Positions 15,449 through 23,590 are shown, counted from the first letter of the stretch. The stretch: DNA of 56,672 nucleotides from an uncultured Verrucomicrobiota bacterium (GCA_903907995.1 CAIVQH010000035.1:1-56672), one strand, 5' to 3'. Numbers and translations are program-made. The notes: generated by a model from the sequence alone, not told the origin.

Positions 15449-16858
15449 TCAGGCGGCGAGCAGGTCCCTCCGCAACCCGGTCTGTTTGATAATCACCTCC
15501 ACCAGCCGCTCGAGCCGGCTGGAACGCGAGGCCTTCACCAGCACCGTGTCGCCGGCACGCAGGTAATGCAGCAGCGCGGGGGCCGCCAGCTCCACGCCCG
15601 GGAAGGCGCAGGCGCGGTCCGTGCCGGCGGATTCGGCGGTGAGCACCGACCAGCGGCCCACGGCAAACACGGCGTCGATTCCCAGGCGGGCGGCCGCTCG
15701 ACCGACCTCCGCGTGCGCGGTCTCGGAGTGGCGGCCCAGTTCCGCCATATCGCCAAGCACCGCCACACGGCGGCCCGCACACGGGAGGTCGGAGAGCGTT
15801 TGCAGCGCCGCCAACATGGAGTCGGCATTCGCGTTGTAAGTGTCGTCCAGTACCCGGATGCCCGCGACCTCGCGGACATTGAGACGCTGTTTTGCAGGGA
15901 CAGAAACCGCCAGGCCGTCGCGGGCGTCGCCAGGCGACATGCCCAGCTCACAGACGACCGCCAGTCCTAACAGCGCGTTGGGAACTGAATGACGGCCTGG
16001 CAAAGGGATCGTGAATTCGCCGCACCATTCGGGTCGGGGTGCGGTCACGGAAAAGGTCGTGGCGGTCCACGTCATCTGGCGGATTTCAGCGCGCCATTCG
16101 TTGGCGGGACCAAAGCCGACCCGAACCACGCGCGCGCGGGTGCGGCCCGCGAGATGTTTCTGGAACGAACATTCGCCATTCAGCACCAGCACCCCCCCCT
16201 CGGCGGCGGCGGGCAGCAGTTGGGCCAGCGCACCTTCCTCGGCGGCGACGCCGGCGAGGTCGCCGAAAAATTCCAGATGCTCGCGGCCGATGCTGGTGAT
16301 GATGCCGATGCGCGGCGCGATCATCTCCACGAGCGGTGCCAGCTCGCCCGGATGGTTGGTGCCGGCCTCCAGCACGGCGGCGCCGTGCGTCGGCTCCAGT
16401 CGCAGCAGCGTGGCGGGCACGCCGATGTCGTTGTTGAAGCTTGCCTCGCTCCGTAGGGTGGGAAATTTGCGGGCCAGCAGGCTGGCCAGAATCTCCTTCG
16501 TGGTCGTTTTGCCATTGGAGCCGCCGACGCAGATCACCGGCAGGTCGAACTGCCGCCGATACGCCGCCGCGATCCGGCCATAGGCCGACCGGGTCTCCTC
16601 CACTATGATGGCCGGCGTCTGGGGCGGCAGTTTCGCCAGCTGGCTGCGCGCGATGACGACCGCTACCGCCCCTTTGGAGCGGACCTCCGCAAGAAAATCG
16701 TGGCCGTCAAACCGTTCACCGGACACGGCGACGAACAGGTCACCGGGCCGCACCTCCCGTGAGTCCGTGACCACGCGCGACACCATGGTTGCAGGAGAAA
16801 TCAGGAGCGATTCCCCGCCCGTGGCGGTCACAAAGAAGCTGAGGGGGCGCGGGTCCAT
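15449..16858 (-). CDS. murF: UDP-MurNAc-tripeptide--D-Ala-D-Ala ligase MurF
   Basis: The 469-residue Mur ligase adds the D-Ala-D-Ala dipeptide. The ATP P-loop is intact (VGGSNGKTTTKE, residues 111-122), with FNNDIGVPATLLRL, the metal-binding VLEAGTNHPGELA and GREHLEFFG segments, central-domain LPGRHSVPNALLGLAVV and the C-terminal DDTYNANADSMLAALQTL. It is the only fully preserved Mur ligase in this window and a useful internal comparison for the degenerate MurE-like protein. It is packed against the SIMPL gene (1 base) and mraY (3 bases). Confidence 0.95.
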   Translation of the reverse strand: MDPRPLSFFVTATGGESLLISPATMVSRVVTDSREVRPGDLFVAVSGERFDGHDFLAEVRSKGAVAVVIARSQLAKLPPQTPAIIVEETRSAYGRIAAAYRRQFDLPVICVGGSNGKTTTKEILASLLARKFPTLRSEASFNNDIGVPATLLRLEPTHGAAVLEAGTNHPGELAPLVEMIAPRIGIITSIGREHLEFFGDLAGVAAEEGALAQLLPAAAEGGVLVLNGECSFQKHLAGRTRARVVRVGFGPANEWRAEIRQMTWTATTFSVTAPRPEWCGEFTIPLPGRHSVPNALLGLAVVCELGMSPGDARDGLAVSVPAKQRLNVREVAGIRVLDDTYNANADSMLAALQTLSDLPCAGRRVAVLGDMAELGRHSETAHAEVGRAAARLGIDAVFAVGRWSVLTAESAGTDRACAFPGVELAAPALLHYLRAGDTVLVKASRSSRLERLVEVIIKQTGLRRDLLAA

Positions 16859-16859
16859 G

Positions 16860-17609
16860 TTACCTCATCGTGAACGCGGCGTTGACCACGGCGGTGATGG
16901 TTTTTTCGCGGCTCGTGGTGTCGTTGCGGCCTTCCCAGCTCGTCTCGCTGGAATAGAGCGGCGTGATCTGGAAGACGCCCATCTTGGCCGAGCGCAGCCC
17001 GCCGATGCTGCGTCCGCCCTGAACTGAAATCTGGTCGGCCCGCGCGCGGGCGTCCTTCGTCGCCTCGGCGAGCATTTCGACCTTGGCATCGCCGGCCTTG
17101 GTATAGACGAACTCCGGTGCGGCGGGCGCGAGCTGCACGCCCTGCTCGACGAGCGTGGCGGAGTCGCGGTCCAGCTGCATCACGCGGTCCACGTCGGCCG
17201 AGCGGATCTCGACCTTCTGCTCCAGCTTGTAGCCGACAATGTGCGTGCTGGAGGTTTCCCCGCCGTTGTTCTTGAGGGTCTGGCGTCCTTCCATCTCGTT
17301 GATCACGATCGGGGTGAACGTGTGGTTGGTGATGCCGCCGGCGGCGAAGAAGGCGGCCACCTTCGCGCGGTCCTCCTTCAGCCGCTGCTGCGCCTCGAGC
17401 AGCGTACCGGCGGTCACGTTGAAAGTGGCGCGCCACACGATGAAATCGGCCGTGACATTGCGGCGCGCGGAGCCGGTGACCGCGATGGAGTCGGAGTCCG
17501 CAATCTTGAGCCACGTGCGTGTGAAGAGCATCGCCGAAAGCACGAGGCCGGCGGCGAGGAACAGCCCGGCCAGCACCCCGAAGAGCTGGGGCCGGTAGGT
17601 GGCATTCAT
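16860..17609 (-). CDS. SIMPL-domain (DUF541) protein, membrane-anchored
   Basis: The 249-residue product starts with a membrane segment (PQLFGVLAGLFLAAGLVLSA) and continues with a SIMPL/DUF541 domain: SIAVTGSARRNVTADFIVW, LLEAQQRLKEDRAKVAAFF, DVDRVMQLDRDSATLVEQG and AEATKDARARADQISVQGG, ending near the predicted fold boundary. SIMPL proteins are periplasmic or membrane-attached and some are linked to oxidative stress or signalling, but there is no general biochemical role. ATG 17609 is preferred; a GTG at 17627 in frame would add MNATQP-like residues. Its place between the murE-like and murF genes is unusual and suggests an envelope function. Confidence 0.8.
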   Translation of the reverse strand: MNATYRPQLFGVLAGLFLAAGLVLSAMLFTRTWLKIADSDSIAVTGSARRNVTADFIVWRATFNVTAGTLLEAQQRLKEDRAKVAAFFAAGGITNHTFTPIVINEMEGRQTLKNNGGETSSTHIVGYKLEQKVEIRSADVDRVMQLDRDSATLVEQGVQLAPAAPEFVYTKAGDAKVEMLAEATKDARARADQISVQGGRSIGGLRSAKMGVFQITPLYSSETSWEGRNDTTSREKTITAVVNAAFTMR

Positions 17610-17634
17610 GGGCTGGGTGGCGTTCACAGGCGGT

Positions 17635-17724
17635 TCAGAGCATGGCCAGCAGGCAGAGCGCGCACAGCAGCACCTTGGCGGTGAATTCCCAGTTCCAATG
17701 GTGCGGGATCGGATTGGTGCTCAT
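17635..17724 (-). CDS. Micro-ORF, 29-residue single-span membrane peptide
   Basis: The ATG at 17724 opens a 29-codon frame encoding MSTNPIPHHWNWEFTAKVLL then CALCLLAML. A hydrophilic head with His/Trp is followed by about 14 hydrophobic residues reaching the C-terminus. It ends 7 bases before the alternative GTG start of the SIMPL gene, which fits an operon gene. Size and composition resemble tiny membrane subunits, but a peptide this short could arise by chance. Function unknown. Confidence 0.4.
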   Translation of the reverse strand: MSTNPIPHHWNWEFTAKVLLCALCLLAML

Positions 17725-17749
17725 GATTTGTGGTCCGGTTATAAGTAGG

Positions 17750-17818
17750 GCGCTGGCAGCCCGAGGATTTCCGTTACAACTCAGTTCCTCCGTCTCCATA
17801 GCCTCGGGCTGCCAGCGC
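17750..17818. repeat. Perfect 17-bp inverted repeat enclosing the murE-like stop codon
   Basis: GCGCTGGCAGCCCGAGG (17750-17766) and CCTCGGGCTGCCAGCGC (17802-17818) are perfect reverse complements separated by 35 bases. The right arm lies in the last codons of the murE-like gene and its stop codon (17774-17776) is in the loop. The RNA would form a very stable stem at the end of that message. No T-run follows, so it could be an mRNA stabiliser, a boundary element or a short mobile repeat. Confidence 0.8.
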
Positions 17819-19093
17819 TGAAATTGCGGTCGCATGGTCGTCGCAGGGCAGGACGGCCCCGCCGACCTCCTGGACGCGCCGGTGCGCCTTGCCCGCGATC
17901 ACCGCGACGTCGTCCGGTCCGGCGATCCGGATGGCGGCATGCACGGCGCGCTCACGGTTCGGTTCGAAGATGAACCGGGCGGCGGGCGCGGAACTCATCA
18001 TCTGGGCGGACAGCGCCATGACTGACTCGTGCCGCGGGTTGTCGGCGGTCACAAAAATGCGGTCGGCCGCCGAGGCGACGCGCCCCAGCTCGATCCGGGT
18101 GGCGGCGTCAAACTCGGCGGGAGCGCCGGTGACGAGCAGCAGGCGGCCCGGGCCACGCACGAGTTCGCGTGCCTCGGCCAGCACCGTCGCCAGCTCCGCC
18201 GGCGTATGTGCCGCATCCAGGAAGACACCGAATGGCTGGCCCGCATGGACAGGTTCCAGAAAGCCGGAAGTGGTCCGCAAAGTCTTCAGTGAGGCCAACA
18301 GTGGCTTGCGCGCCGCGCCGGCGGCGAGTGCCGCCTCGAACGCCTCGCGCAGGGCGAGGGCGTTGCCCCGGCCGGCCAGTGGTGCCAGCAGAAATCCATC
18401 CGACAACGGCAGGCGCAGGCCGCGCCAGGTCAGCACCGTGTCCGGGGCCAGCGGGCGGGATTCGGTCAGGGCGACCGCCCCGGCAAACTCAGTGCCGGCC
18501 AGATTGGTGCCGGTATTGCCCGTGAGTTCGATGACGGCAGAGTTGCCCCCGGCGCGCTCGTGCTGGGCGAGGAACGAGTGGAGTTCCAGGGCGTCCATTT
18601 TGGAGACGGGCCGGGGCAGGCGGCGGTCGCCGGCCTCGCAGCCAAGTTCACCGAGCAGGGCGACGTCACGTCCGGTGGCGCGCAGCAGCCGGGCAAGCAG
18701 GGTCGCGACATTCGAGGAATGGCGGCGGGTTCCGGGAGCCGCTTTGTCGGGCGCCTCGACGATGAACAGTTCGAGCCGTTGCGCGGCGTTGCCGAAGAGC
18801 GCCGAAGCCGCCTCCGCGTAGGCCGCGTGGGCGTCCGCGACTTCCAGGCGCGGCAGGTTCGGCGGCAGCATCGTGTCCGGCTCGCAGATGATGGCGGCCG
18901 CCCCGCGCTCGGCGGCGGCGAAGACCTGGTACGGGTTCGCCCCGCGCGATTCCGGCAGCAGGCAGAAGACGAAGCCGGGCTCGACGCTGCGCGCGTCGTG
19001 CGTGACGCCGTGCACCAGCCGCTCGCCCACACCCCGCGCGGCGAGGCGAGCGTTGCTTAATTTGCGGGCGAAACTGGAGAGGGGCAGTTGCAT
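17774..19093 (-). CDS. Degenerate MurE-like Mur ligase homologue, P-loop lost
   Basis: The 439-residue product sits exactly where murE is expected (after ftsI) and starts at the ATG 19093, 1 base after the ftsI stop. MurE landmarks kept: the N-terminal domain (VTHDARSVEPGFVFCLLP, residues 30-47; GAAAIICEP), GRDVALLGELG at 141-151, MDALELHSFLA, the C-terminal LDAAHTPAEL (292-301; normally DYAHTPDAL) and TADNPRHES (349-357; the DNPR motif that reads meso-diaminopimelate). Lost: the TGTNGKT P-loop, replaced by EAPDKAAPGTRRHSS (113-127), the H-L-D metal/ATP segment with about 70 residues of the core domain, and GKGHE, which reads GKAHRR. Ligase activity looks impossible; a substrate-binding or structural role is possible (inference). 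Confidence 0.8.
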   Translation of the reverse strand: MQLPLSSFARKLSNARLAARGVGERLVHGVTHDARSVEPGFVFCLLPESRGANPYQVFAAAERGAAAIICEPDTMLPPNLPRLEVADAHAAYAEAASALFGNAAQRLELFIVEAPDKAAPGTRRHSSNVATLLARLLRATGRDVALLGELGCEAGDRRLPRPVSKMDALELHSFLAQHERAGGNSAVIELTGNTGTNLAGTEFAGAVALTESRPLAPDTVLTWRGLRLPLSDGFLLAPLAGRGNALALREAFEAALAAGAARKPLLASLKTLRTTSGFLEPVHAGQPFGVFLDAAHTPAELATVLAEARELVRGPGRLLLVTGAPAEFDAATRIELGRVASAADRIFVTADNPRHESVMALSAQMMSSAPAARFIFEPNRERAVHAAIRIAGPDDVAVIAGKAHRRVQEVGGAVLPCDDHATAISALAARGYGDGGTEL

Positions 19094-19094
19094 G

Positions 19095-21176
19095 TCAGGG
19101 ACGGGCGGCGAGATGGGTGGCACCGCCGGCCGGCAGGACCATGGCAGTGGTGTCGTTGGTGCGGGGCGTCGGGGGCAGAGCGAGATAGCTGCCGACTTCC
19201 TGGCCGATCTTGGCGAAAAGCGGGGCGCAGGCCTTGCCGCCATAGGAGGCCTTGCCCTTCAGGGTCGGCTCGTCGGCGGCCAGCATGATGCAGACTTCCG
19301 GGTTTTCCGCCGGGAAGAAGCCGACGAACGAGGCGTAATAACGGTCGGCCGCATACACTTTCCGGACCGGGTCCCATTTCTTGGCCGTGCCGGTCTTGCC
19401 GGCCACGTCGAAGTCCGCCAGCGCCGCCAGCTTACCGGTGCCGACCACCACCACCCGGCGCATGGCGCGGATCATCTGGTGGGCGGTTTCCGGCCGGATG
19501 ACCTGCCGCACCGCGTGAGGTTCAAACTGGCGGACGGTTTTCCCGTCCGCGGTCGTGAGCCGGCGGACCAGGTGCGGCTCCATCAGCATGCCGTCGTTCG
19601 CGATGGCGGCGGCGGCCATGGCCGTCTGCAGCGGGGTTGCATACAGGCCATACCCGAAGGGCAAACTGCTGGAGGTGAGCCCGTCCCAGCGGGGGATGCC
19701 GCCGCCGTGCTCGCCGCCGCATTCAATGCCGGTGCGGGCGAGGAAACCGAAATTGCGGATGTAGGGCAGAAGCGAATTGGTGCCGACCTGCAGACCGAGC
19801 TTCACGGCCCCCACGTTGCTGGAGTGGGCAAAGGCATCTTCCACCGTCGTGAGGCCGATGTTTTCACCCTGATCGTCACGGATCACGCGGCGGGTGCCGG
19901 GCACGTTCCAGCGGCCACCTTCGCAGTTGATCGGCTGTTCCAGACTGACCAGCCCCAGATCCAGCGCGGCGGAATAGGTGACCATCTTGAAGGTCGAACC
20001 CGGTTCGGACGGCTGCATGATCGCACGGTTCTGCAGCACCTCGAGCGAGGAGACATGGCGGGTGTTCGGGTTCCACGTCGGCCGGTTGGCCAGGGCGAGG
20101 ATTTCACCCGTGCGGGGCCGCAGGACGATGGCGCTGATGCTCTTCGGGTTGAGCGTGCGCATCGCGTCGTCCAGCACATCCTCGACGATTGCCTGGATGT
20201 TCGCGTCCAGGGTCAGAACCACGTTGAGACCGTCCGTCGGCGGGATTTCCTGCTGCCGCAGCGGCACCAGCTCACGGCCGCCGGCGCGGCGGGTTTCGAT
20301 CATGCCGTGCGAACCCTGCAGCTCGCGGTCGAACCGCTGCTCAATGCCGGAGGCTCCCAGAAGTTTGACCGGCAGACGCACGCCGGGGGCGGGAACTTCG
20401 CTGCTGTTGGTGGCGTAACCGAGGACGTGGGCGGCCCGGTGGTCGAGGGGGTAGCGCCGCAGCTCCACGATCTCGGGATACAGCCCGGCGACGCGACACT
20501 CGTTGGCATTGCTGCGCACGAGCGCGATCTCCGTGTTCAAGGTCTTGAACTGCGCCTTGGTCTGGCGCGACAGGCGCAGGCGCTCGGGCAGGTTCCACCA
20601 GGGCAGCGCCTTCCTGGCCGTGTCTCTGGCCGTGATCAGGTTGCTCTTGGTCGTGGCCAGCTCGATTTCACGCTGATAGCGGTTGGTCGTGAAGAAGGCC
20701 TCCAGCGCCATCCACCGCTCCATCGGCAGGTTGGTGAAGACGCCGTTGTTGTGCCGCATGCGCTCGCGCTGGCCAAGCTGCGGGATTCTCACCTGGCCAT
20801 TGGTCACCCATTTGTTGGTAACTGCCTGAAGGTAGAGCGAGGGCTTTAGCCGGGTGAGCACCTCGGACTCCGGGAGTCCGACATAGGGTGCGACGATATG
20901 GGCCACCTCCGGCGAGAACTCACCCACCTTCAGGGGGTCGGCCCGGACTGTGACCGCGAACTCCGAGAGCAGGAGCGGAACGCCGTTGGCATCCAGCACC
21001 GAACCGCGCCGCGCCGGGCGCATCACCCGGCGCAACGTGGCGTCGGCCGAATGCTCGGAAGGATGGGCGGGCTGGATCGCCTGCACAAACACGAGCCGAC
21101 CGGCGAGCACGGCAAAGCCCACACAGTACAGGGCAACAATGCCCCATAGGCGTCGGGTTTGGCTGGTCGGGTTCAT
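19095..21176 (-). CDS. ftsI: Class B penicillin-binding protein FtsI/PBP3 (peptidoglycan transpeptidase)
   Basis: The 693-residue protein has an N-terminal membrane segment (WGIVALYCVGFAVLAGRLVFV), a long non-catalytic PBP dimer domain with an inserted helical stretch, and a transpeptidase domain. The catalytic motifs are SxxK at about residue 394 (GSTFK), SxN at about 452 (SSN) and KTG at about 594 (GKTGTAKKW). It forms septal cross-links together with FtsW. The ATG at 21176 is preferred, just after the ftsL-like stop; the frame extends upstream to 21233, but that part overlaps ftsL and lacks a signal-like start. Confidence 0.94.
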   Translation of the reverse strand: MNPTSQTRRLWGIVALYCVGFAVLAGRLVFVQAIQPAHPSEHSADATLRRVMRPARRGSVLDANGVPLLLSEFAVTVRADPLKVGEFSPEVAHIVAPYVGLPESEVLTRLKPSLYLQAVTNKWVTNGQVRIPQLGQRERMRHNNGVFTNLPMERWMALEAFFTTNRYQREIELATTKSNLITARDTARKALPWWNLPERLRLSRQTKAQFKTLNTEIALVRSNANECRVAGLYPEIVELRRYPLDHRAAHVLGYATNSSEVPAPGVRLPVKLLGASGIEQRFDRELQGSHGMIETRRAGGRELVPLRQQEIPPTDGLNVVLTLDANIQAIVEDVLDDAMRTLNPKSISAIVLRPRTGEILALANRPTWNPNTRHVSSLEVLQNRAIMQPSEPGSTFKMVTYSAALDLGLVSLEQPINCEGGRWNVPGTRRVIRDDQGENIGLTTVEDAFAHSSNVGAVKLGLQVGTNSLLPYIRNFGFLARTGIECGGEHGGGIPRWDGLTSSSLPFGYGLYATPLQTAMAAAAIANDGMLMEPHLVRRLTTADGKTVRQFEPHAVRQVIRPETAHQMIRAMRRVVVVGTGKLAALADFDVAGKTGTAKKWDPVRKVYAADRYYASFVGFFPAENPEVCIMLAADEPTLKGKASYGGKACAPLFAKIGQEVGSYLALPPTPRTNDTTAMVLPAGGATHLAARP

Positions 21177-21177
21177 G

Positions 21178-21585
21178 TCAGCGGGTGGCGGTGGCCAGGG
21201 TCGGGCCGGTACGAACCGGCGTACGCCGCTCATTTTCCACCGGCACGGGAACCGGAAGCGGCAAGGGGCCGGAGGCCGGCAGGGTTAGGAAAAGACGTTG
21301 GGACGGGCTCACATTCACCAGACCCAGATCCAGTTCCTGCATGCGCTGACGGAGCTGAGCAGGTGACGAGAGCTGCGCCTGCAGCACACGCTGCTGCTGG
21401 ACGGCGGTCGCCAGTTCCTGCGCGCGGCGTTCCAACACCACGACCTGCTCGCCCAGGCGCTGATGTGCCTTGCGTTGCAGCACATAGCCCAGCGTCATGC
21501 CCGCCATCGCGCAGACCGCGAAGAGCACGAACCCGAAGGTCTGCCAGCGGAGCGCCCGGACATCGCGTTTTTGGTTCTTGGCCAT
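21178..21585 (-). CDS. ftsL: FtsL-like bitopic division protein
   Basis: The 135-residue product has the size, position (between rsmH and ftsI) and topology of FtsL: a basic N-terminus (MAKNQKRDVRALRW), one membrane span (TFGFVLFAVCAMAGMTLGYVL, about 16-36) and a heptad-rich coiled coil (HQRLGEQVVVLERRAQELATAV) in the periplasmic part. FtsL sequences are poorly conserved, so the call rests on context and architecture. The C-terminus is Pro-rich. It is 2 bases from rsmH and overlaps no start of ftsI. Confidence 0.75.
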   Translation of the reverse strand: MAKNQKRDVRALRWQTFGFVLFAVCAMAGMTLGYVLQRKAHQRLGEQVVVLERRAQELATAVQQQRVLQAQLSSPAQLRQRMQELDLGLVNVSPSQRLFLTLPASGPLPLPVPVPVENERRTPVRTGPTLATATR

Positions 21586-21587
21586 GG

Positions 21588-22535
21588 TCAGAGCTTGGTG
21601 ATCACCCGCAGCTGGGCGCTACGGGAGCGGGGGTTGGCGGTGAGTTCCTCTTCGGTCGGCAGGATGGGTTTGCGGGTGACGAGCTGGGCGCGGGGCGCGC
21701 GGGGGATGCGCACGTGCGGCAGGTCTTCCTCGCCGGCGGGCACATCGTAGTCGCGCGCCTCGTTACGCATGAAATCCTTCACGATCCGGTCTTCGCCGGA
21801 ATGAAAGGTGATGACGGCGAACACGCTCCCCGGAGCCAGCATCTGCAGGACGCCGGCCAAGCCGCGCTGCAAGACCACCGTCTCGTCGTTGACCGCGATG
21901 CGCAGGGCCTGGAAGGGCTTGGTCGCGGGGTCGGCCTTGCGCCCATGGCGCGGGCATTCCCGCGCAATACACGCCGCCAGCTGCTTCGTTGTCTCAAACT
22001 TCCGCATCTTCCGCTCCCGTTCAATGGCCCGCGCGATCCGCCGCGCGTCCCGCTCACCGTTTTCCCAAAAAATCCGGGCCAGTTCCGCGACCGGCCACTC
22101 GTTCACCACCTGCGCCGCCGTCACCGGGTTGTCCGGCGACATCCGCATGTCGAGCGGCCCGTCCTGCTGGAAGCTGAACCCGCGCGCCGCCGTATCGAGC
22201 TGGTGGGAACTGACCCCCAGATCCAGCAGCGCGCCGGCACAGCTTCCCGCCGGCACCCAGTCCGCCGCCGCGGCGAAATTCATCTGTCGCAGCTCAAAAC
22301 GCCCCGAGTAGGCCTGCAACCGCTCAGCCGCCGCCGCGATGGCGCTCGGATCCTGATCGCAGGCGTACAGGCGACCCGTCGGGGAACTGGCCTCCAGGAT
22401 CGCCGCGCTGTGCCCAGCTCCACCACAGGTGCCGTCGAAATAGCTCGCGCCGTCCCGGGGACGCAGCGCCGCCAGGGTTTCGGCCAGCAATACCGGGCGG
22501 TGGGCAAAAGGTGGGGTTGGGTTCACGCATGGCAC
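21588..22535 (-). CDS. rsmH: 16S rRNA m4C1402 methyltransferase RsmH (MraW)
   Basis: The 315-residue SAM-dependent enzyme methylates N4 of C1402 in 16S rRNA. Diagnostic stretches are HRPVLLAETLAALRP, YFDGTCGGAGHSAAIL (SAM loop), GALLDLGVSSHQLD and GFSFQQDGPLDMRM, and the C-terminal FHSGEDRIVKDFMRNEARD. There is no ATG start: GTG at 22535 (product PCVNPTPPF) or GTG at 22526 (NPTPPF). I keep 22535, but 22526 is equally possible as neither has a clear Shine-Dalgarno sequence. Confidence 0.95.
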   Translation of the reverse strand: MPCVNPTPPFAHRPVLLAETLAALRPRDGASYFDGTCGGAGHSAAILEASSPTGRLYACDQDPSAIAAAAERLQAYSGRFELRQMNFAAAADWVPAGSCAGALLDLGVSSHQLDTAARGFSFQQDGPLDMRMSPDNPVTAAQVVNEWPVAELARIFWENGERDARRIARAIERERKMRKFETTKQLAACIARECPRHGRKADPATKPFQALRIAVNDETVVLQRGLAGVLQMLAPGSVFAVITFHSGEDRIVKDFMRNEARDYDVPAGEEDLPHVRIPRAPRAQLVTRKPILPTEEELTANPRSRSAQLRVITKL

Positions 22536-22540
22536 CGGGG

Positions 22541-23053
22541 TCAGTCGAGTTTGACCACCTGGCCGGCTTTGTTCCGGTCCCGCAGCCGCCTCCAGGCATG
22601 ATCCTGGTTGTCATTGGTCGGCGCGGCCGGAGGGGTCTGAAAAAGCACTTTGGGGTCGCGACGTTCGACCACGGTCAGGCTGTCGTCGTCGCGCAGGCTG
22701 TTCTGCAAGGGGCGGACGTTTTGCAGCCGGAATTCGCCCTGGACCAGCCGTCCATCCACTCGCCGACGGTTGCCACCCCACAGCCAACCGAAAAAGCTAT
22801 GTTTTGGTTTTAAAATTGAATCAGCAAACGTTAACGTAGAGGCAGGTTTAGTCGATACCGCTTGGTCGGCGGGCTTCACCGGGTCCGTTGCCGCCTTGGC
22901 GTTGGCCGAGGAAAACAAGCCTGTGTCGGCGGTGTTACCGATAACGGGCTGTTTAAACATAGGCACGAGGCCAGGTTCGGCCGTTCGGTAAGCGGGTTTG
23001 CGACCCAAGCCCACCATGCTGCGCCCCACTGCGAATAGATTGGACAAGCCCAT
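22541..23053 (-). CDS. Unknown protein between mraZ and rsmH
   Basis: The 170-residue product is not recognised. It has a weakly hydrophobic start (MGLSNLFAVGRSMVGLGRKP), a low-complexity Ala/Lys/Ser/Thr middle (SANAKAATDPVKPADQAVST) and a basic, hydrophilic end with FFGWLWGGNRRRVDGRLV and NSLRDDDSLTVVERRDPKV. There is no signal peptide, membrane span or known domain. The ATG at 23053 is 3 bases after the mraZ stop and its end is 5 bases before rsmH, so it is clearly an operon member. Local AT content rises at 22800-22830 compared with its neighbours. Confidence 0.6.
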   Translation of the reverse strand: MGLSNLFAVGRSMVGLGRKPAYRTAEPGLVPMFKQPVIGNTADTGLFSSANAKAATDPVKPADQAVSTKPASTLTFADSILKPKHSFFGWLWGGNRRRVDGRLVQGEFRLQNVRPLQNSLRDDDSLTVVERRDPKVLFQTPPAAPTNDNQDHAWRRLRDRNKAGQVVKLD

Positions 23054-23056
23054 AGG

Positions 23057-23590
23057 TCAGATCAGTTTTTCGTAGGCCTCTGCGGCGAGAGCGTCATCCG
23101 CCTTGGTGCATTTCTCGAACGTGGCGGGATCCCAGATTTCAAAGTGACTGCCGGCACCGGCAAAGTGAGCCTCCTTATCGAGGCCGATCTGCGCGGCCAT
23201 TTTGGGTGGCAGGCACAGGCGGCCGGCCGGATCGATGGTCAATTCATACGAATTATGGAAAATTTTGCGCCGCAGCGCCGCCACCTGCCGGTTTCCCAGG
23301 CTCTGGCGTTCCATCTTGTCGAGCATCGCGTCGAACTGTTTGGGCGTGAGCCCCAGGATGTAGGCGAATTCCCGTTCCGGTTGGAGGTGCGGGTGCGGCC
23401 ACATCACGAGGGTGTACTTCGTTTCCGGATTGGGCGGACGCCAGTTGGCCGGAAACTGCACCCGCTTCTGGCCGTCGAGCTTATGGTCAAAATTCCATGT
23501 AAACCGCTGTTCGCCCGACGGCACAAACGCAGACGCAGATACCCCAGCGGCGGGGGAACTCTCGTTGGCGTTGGTGGTCGATTCGGACAT
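23057..23590 (-). CDS. mraZ: MraZ, dcw cluster transcription regulator
   Basis: The 177-residue protein has the two SpoVT/AbrB-like half-domains of MraZ: HKLDGQKRVQFPANW at about 33-47 and ELTIDPAGRLCLPPKMA at about 110-126, in a frame longer than E. coli MraZ (152) because of a disordered N-terminal 30 residues (ESTTNANESSPAAGVSA). MraZ binds direct repeats upstream of the dcw operon and represses it in model bacteria. Here it is the first gene of the cluster, as usual, and presumably acts on the region 23591-23923. Confidence 0.93.
   Translation of the reverse strand: MSESTTNANESSPAAGVSASAFVPSGEQRFTWNFDHKLDGQKRVQFPANWRPPNPETKYTLVMWPHPHLQPEREFAYILGLTPKQFDAMLDKMERQSLGNRQVAALRRKIFHNSYELTIDPAGRLCLPPKMAAQIGLDKEAHFAGAGSHFEIWDPATFEKCTKADDALAAEAYEKLI

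Noticed and set aside
18873-20849. Long plus-strand open frame opposite ftsI and the murE-like gene
   Set aside because: Antisense to well-supported genes, with Gly/Arg/His-rich text and no recognisable motif.
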